Shown here: piece after piece, positions 5,687 to 7,130 of the stretch
How positions within the stretch are numbered: position 1 is the stretch's first letter
Layout of the letters: every line of letters begins with the position of its first letter
NCBI GenBank assembly: GCA_001818015.1
Contig: MHJO01000019.1
Coordinates: 1,137-8,266 of the forward strand
Source of the DNA: Candidatus Harrisonbacteria bacterium RIFOXYD1_FULL_40_9
GTDB lineage: Bacteria; Patescibacteriota; Minisyncoccia; UBA6257; XYD1-FULL-40-9
Direction of reading: 5' to 3'
DNA length: 7,130 nucleotides
Position numbers and translations under genes: made by a program
The notes under the pieces: model-generated
Database searches by the model: none
What the model saw: only the letters and a program-made list of their open reading frames with translations
Told to the model about the DNA's origin: nothing

Positions 5687-5750
5687 CAGGAATACGGAGC
5701 CAAATTATACTATTCCTAGCAAGAGGCTGCCTGAGCGGCCTTTTCGCTTT
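5687..5750 (+). ncRNA. Candidate small structured RNA of about 60 nt
   Basis: Bounded by the promoter at 5652-5680 and a terminator-like hairpin at 5721-5744. Inside, GGAATA (5689-5694) pairs with TATTCC (5711-5716), and CTCAGG (5685-5690) can instead pair with CCTGAG (5730-5735). The latter pairing would break the terminator stem, so the two folds compete. It could be a regulatory RNA, for example an antisense or copy-control RNA of a mobile element, or the attenuated leader of a longer transcript. No known RNA family is recognised. Confidence 0.35.
5721..5750 (+). terminator. Intrinsic-terminator-like hairpin of the candidate small RNA
   Basis: AAGAGGC (5721-5727) pairs with GCCTTTT (5738-5744), with one G-U pair, across a 10-nt loop, and the T-rich tract continues to 5750 (CGCTTTT after the stem). 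It faces right, although the nearest genes on its left are on the minus strand, so only a short plus-strand transcript could use it. The U-tract is partly inside the stem, which weakens the call. Confidence 0.4.
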
Positions 5751-5803
5751 TAGGGATTATGGAAAATAACCTGTAACTCATACATATACACACGATAAAA
5801 GAC

Positions 5804-5828
5804 ATACAGTGAATAACACTGTGGGGTA
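5804..5828 (-). repeat. Iteron-like repeat, copy 1 (divergent)
   Basis: Read on the minus strand it begins TACCCCACA and ends CACTGTAT; 20 of 25 positions match copy 2. It contains the perfect dyad ACAGTG-5 nt-CACTGT (5806-5822). Confidence 0.6.
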
Positions 5829-5839
5829 AATATTAAATG

Positions 5840-5865
5840 AATATAGTGAGTGAGAGTGTGGGGTA
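5840..5865 (-). repeat. Iteron-like repeat, copy 2
   Basis: Read on the minus strand it begins TACCCCACA and ends CTCACTATATT. It is offset 37 bp from copy 1 in the same orientation, and 20 of 26 positions match copy 3, which is in the opposite orientation. Confidence 0.7.
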
Positions 5866-5971
5866 ATTCTTGTAAAGTTAGTTCACAACATGTCAATGTT
5901 TGGAACTTAATAGATACTTTATTAAAAAATATAGATTTTATGCGGTTCAATAAATAATTCTTTATAAGTTA
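5864..5971 (+). repeat. 17-bp direct repeat pair bracketing the spacer
   Basis: 5864-5880 and 5955-5971 both begin TAATTCTT and end AAGTTA; 14 of 17 positions match. The first copy abuts the 28-bp dyad, the second abuts the right-hand iteron-like repeats. The region is AT-rich, so some similarity could be chance. Confidence 0.4.
5880..5907. repeat. 28-bp dyad near the centre of the repeat array
   Basis: AGTTCACAACAT (5880-5891), GTCA, ATGTTTGGAACT (5896-5907). The arms pair at 10 of 12 positions. It lies within the spacer separating the left and right pairs of iteron-like repeats. Such a 12-4-12 dyad suits a dimeric protein site, for example an operator, a replication initiator site or a recombinase crossover site. 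Confidence 0.65.
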
Positions 5972-5976
5972 AAAAA

Positions 5977-6002
5977 CACCCCACCATACTACTCACTATA
6001 TT
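5977..6002 (+). repeat. Iteron-like repeat, copy 3
   Basis: Begins CACCCCAC and ends CTCACTATATT on the plus strand. The C-rich end faces the central dyad, mirroring copies 1 and 2. Confidence 0.7.
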
Positions 6003-6011
6003 GTTATTTCC

Positions 6012-6037
6012 TCCCCCACTACCTTGCTCACTATATT
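6012..6037 (+). repeat. Iteron-like repeat, copy 4
   Basis: Begins TCCCCCAC and ends CTCACTATATT; 19 of 26 positions match copy 3, offset 35 bp in the same orientation. CCTCCCC at 6010-6016 could also pair with GGGGAGG at 6050-6056. Confidence 0.65.
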
Positions 6038-6189
6038 ACTGAGGTGCATGGGGAGGGGGTACATCACCACATAATTTCTTAGGAGTACATTATCTAGTCA
6101 TCATATACCAGGGGTAAAAATGACAAATGTAAGTATTGCGAAATATAACACAAGCTATAAGGTGAAGATAAGAGAATAATTTATGAATT

Positions 6190-6915
6190 ATGAATAGGAT
6201 TCCACCACAGCATTTAATGGGCAGAGTAAATATTCGGCTCTTAACAAATAATCAATTCGATTATTATTTGAAATGCTTTGAAACTTTAAGACCATTATTT
6301 AGGCAACTTAGGGGTACGTCCGATGACCTTAAGAATCCGACCCCAGGTTTTTATGTAAATATTGCATCAGATAGCCGAAATATCCCATCTCTAAGACTTG
6401 TTTATTACACCATCGATCCCTTTCGGACGAAAGCTATTATTAATGATTTTCTTGGAAAAAATGGAAAGGCGTTTGAGGTATTTCCTGAGTATGTGGAGGG
6501 GGACGTATTATCTACGCCAAGGGTAGATGATGAGTTATGGTTCAAAAATTCATTGTCTGACAATACGAAGATCTTTTTGGACTTAATAGATAGTCTCAGT
6601 AAAGAAGTAGTTGAAATGATAATTTGTCGTTTCATAGTCATGTATTTGATTCCCTCGGCTTTTGGAAAAATAGAAGCTCATCCACGAATATTCTGGGATC
6701 CGCTCTTCGAAAAATACAGTCCTCATTTTCGTGAGTTGGAAGGTGATTCTCTAGTTGAGGATTACTGGTTGGATTCACTTCGATTTAATCCAGGACAGAA
6801 GAGTTTCCCCTTTCACTTTCCTATAAATATGATTATTGGCCCTGGTGAGGATTTCTTAAAACTCGGTATCTATGAGCTTTTTATAAAAAAATACAATCCA
6901 AATACTTCTCTTTAA
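6190..6915 (+). CDS. Protein of unknown function, 241 residues
   Basis: I do not recognise a family. The protein is soluble-looking, with no signal peptide and no convincing membrane segment; a hydrophobic stretch near residues 139-155 (EVVEMIICRFIVMYLI) looks like a buried helix. The N-terminal half has alternating strands and helices (GFYVNIASDSRN, then IPSLRLVYYTIDPFRTKAII); the C-terminal part is rich in aromatic residues, D, E and P (DPLFEKYSPHFRELEGDS, FPFHFPINMIIGPGEDFLKL). No nucleotide-binding or nuclease motif is visible. ATG 6190 is the second ATG of ATGAATTATG; the first, at 6183, opens a 4-codon frame (MNYE, stop) that overlaps this start. There is no strong Shine-Dalgarno sequence. 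The next gene begins 17 nt downstream, so the two probably form an operon. Confidence 0.75.
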   Translation: MNRIPPQHLMGRVNIRLLTNNQFDYYLKCFETLRPLFRQLRGTSDDLKNPTPGFYVNIASDSRNIPSLRLVYYTIDPFRTKAIINDFLGKNGKAFEVFPEYVEGDVLSTPRVDDELWFKNSLSDNTKIFLDLIDSLSKEVVEMIICRFIVMYLIPSAFGKIEAHPRIFWDPLFEKYSPHFRELEGDSLVEDYWLDSLRFNPGQKSFPFHFPINMIIGPGEDFLKLGIYELFIKKYNPNTSL

Positions 6916-6932
6916 GATATAAAAGCCTTGCT

Positions 6933-7130
6933 ATGAATTATGAATATAAAAGTATTAAGCATATCGTTAATAAGTTACCAAGGCGTCATAGGGTTTTTAT
7001 TAAAAAAATCGCACAAGTGGCCCTCCTTGATCATTTTAAGAATATTAAAAAGTTGGCATGGAATGATTACTTGGATAAGTCAGAAAAACCACTCTGTATC
7101 GAATTATTAGCCTTCTTACCAACACTAAAT
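6933..7130 (+). CDS. N-terminus of an unknown protein, truncated by the window edge
   Basis: 66 codons from ATG 6933 to the window end without a stop. The protein starts MNYEYKSIKHIVNKL and is basic and probably helical (PRRHRVFIKKIAQVALLDHF), then LAWNDYLDKSEKPLC. Family not recognised. The start is in frame with the first ATG of the repeated ATGAATTATGAA sequence; the second ATG (6940) opens a different frame that closes before the window end. The 17-nt spacing from the preceding gene suggests co-transcription. Confidence 0.65.
   Translation, partial: MNYEYKSIKHIVNKLPRRHRVFIKKIAQVALLDHFKNIKKLAWNDYLDKSEKPLCIELLAFLPTLN

Larger units (their letters stand above)
5634..6189. other. Non-coding repeat-rich region between divergent gene sets
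   Basis: About 550 bp with no credible gene. In order it holds a possible small RNA unit (5652-5750), two minus-oriented copies of a roughly 26-bp repeat, a 28-bp dyad inside an AT-rich spacer flanked by 17-bp direct repeats, two plus-oriented copies of the same repeat, a G-rich stretch (6050-6059), and the start of the unknown gene at 6190. The 66-codon minus-strand frame at 5950-5750 runs through the repeats and is not taken as a gene. Confidence 0.7.

Noticed and set aside
5685..5745. tRNA or tRNA-derived attachment site
   Set aside because: No acceptor, anticodon and T-loop arrangement can be drawn; there is no GTTCRA-type T-loop in register.
5880..5907. Xer dif site
   Set aside because: The dyad has 12-bp arms with a 4-bp centre and does not match the 11-6-11 layout or the conserved arm sequences of known dif sites.
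5750..5950. Minus-strand 66-codon frame as a small gene
   Set aside because: It runs through two repeat copies and the central dyad, has no ribosome binding site, and its composition (many Y, H, L, C) looks like a chance frame in AT-rich DNA.
5804..6037. CRISPR array
   Set aside because: Only four diverged copies in two opposite orientations with 10-11 bp gaps within pairs and no cas gene; this does not fit a CRISPR array.
6405..6641. Minus-strand 78-codon frame
   Set aside because: It is fully antisense to the 6190-6915 gene and has no promoter or ribosome binding site that I can see.

Overview
The window holds two blocks with different character. Positions 1-3521 carry conserved bacterial housekeeping-type genes: the N-terminal two thirds of a UvrD/PcrA helicase on the minus strand, a LysM-M23 cell-wall peptidase on the plus strand, and the AAA+ part of a YifB/ComM protein on the minus strand. 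Positions from about 3530 to 7130 are more AT-rich and carry short genes, none of which I can assign to a known family with confidence, together with a dense non-coding repeat region. The gene set, the compact spacing, the moderate-to-low GC and the style of the LysM-M23 protein fit a Candidate Phyla Radiation (Patescibacteria, Parcubacteria-like) bacterium. That assignment is an inference and nothing in the window proves it. TGA is used as a normal stop, so the glycine-TGA code of Gracilibacteria and Absconditabacteria is unlikely.

Layout: uvrD (minus, runs off the left edge, starts at 1400) is divergent from the LysM-M23 gene (plus, to 2585), whose initiation codon is unusual. The 51-bp gap between the convergent M23 and yifB genes holds an inverted pair of DnaA-box-like 9-mers. 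yifB is cut at its 5' side just before its Walker A motif. The sequence beyond the cut is unrelated and begins the accessory block, so this looks like the edge of an inserted or rearranged segment in yifB.

Accessory block: an extended -10 promoter is followed within about 50 nt by an intrinsic-terminator-like hairpin and then by four tightly packed small plus-strand genes (3726-4974), the last with a C-terminal helix-turn-helix-like segment resembling those of phage terminase small subunits. Tail-to-tail with them is a minus-strand pair of small membrane proteins (5633-4983), one with a twin CX3C cysteine pattern. Next comes about 550 bp without a credible gene. It contains a possible promoter-terminator small RNA unit, four roughly 26-bp repeats arranged as two inward-facing pairs, and a 12-4-12 dyad near their centre. 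Two further plus-strand genes of unknown function (6190-6915, and 6933 to the edge) complete the window.

The most interesting unit is the accessory block as a whole: a gene-disrupting junction, small unknown genes, an iteron-like array with a central dyad, and the same short sequence at three gene starts or leaders. It could be the end of an integrated mobile element or plasmid-like island, but no integrase, transposase or replication protein is visible inside the window.
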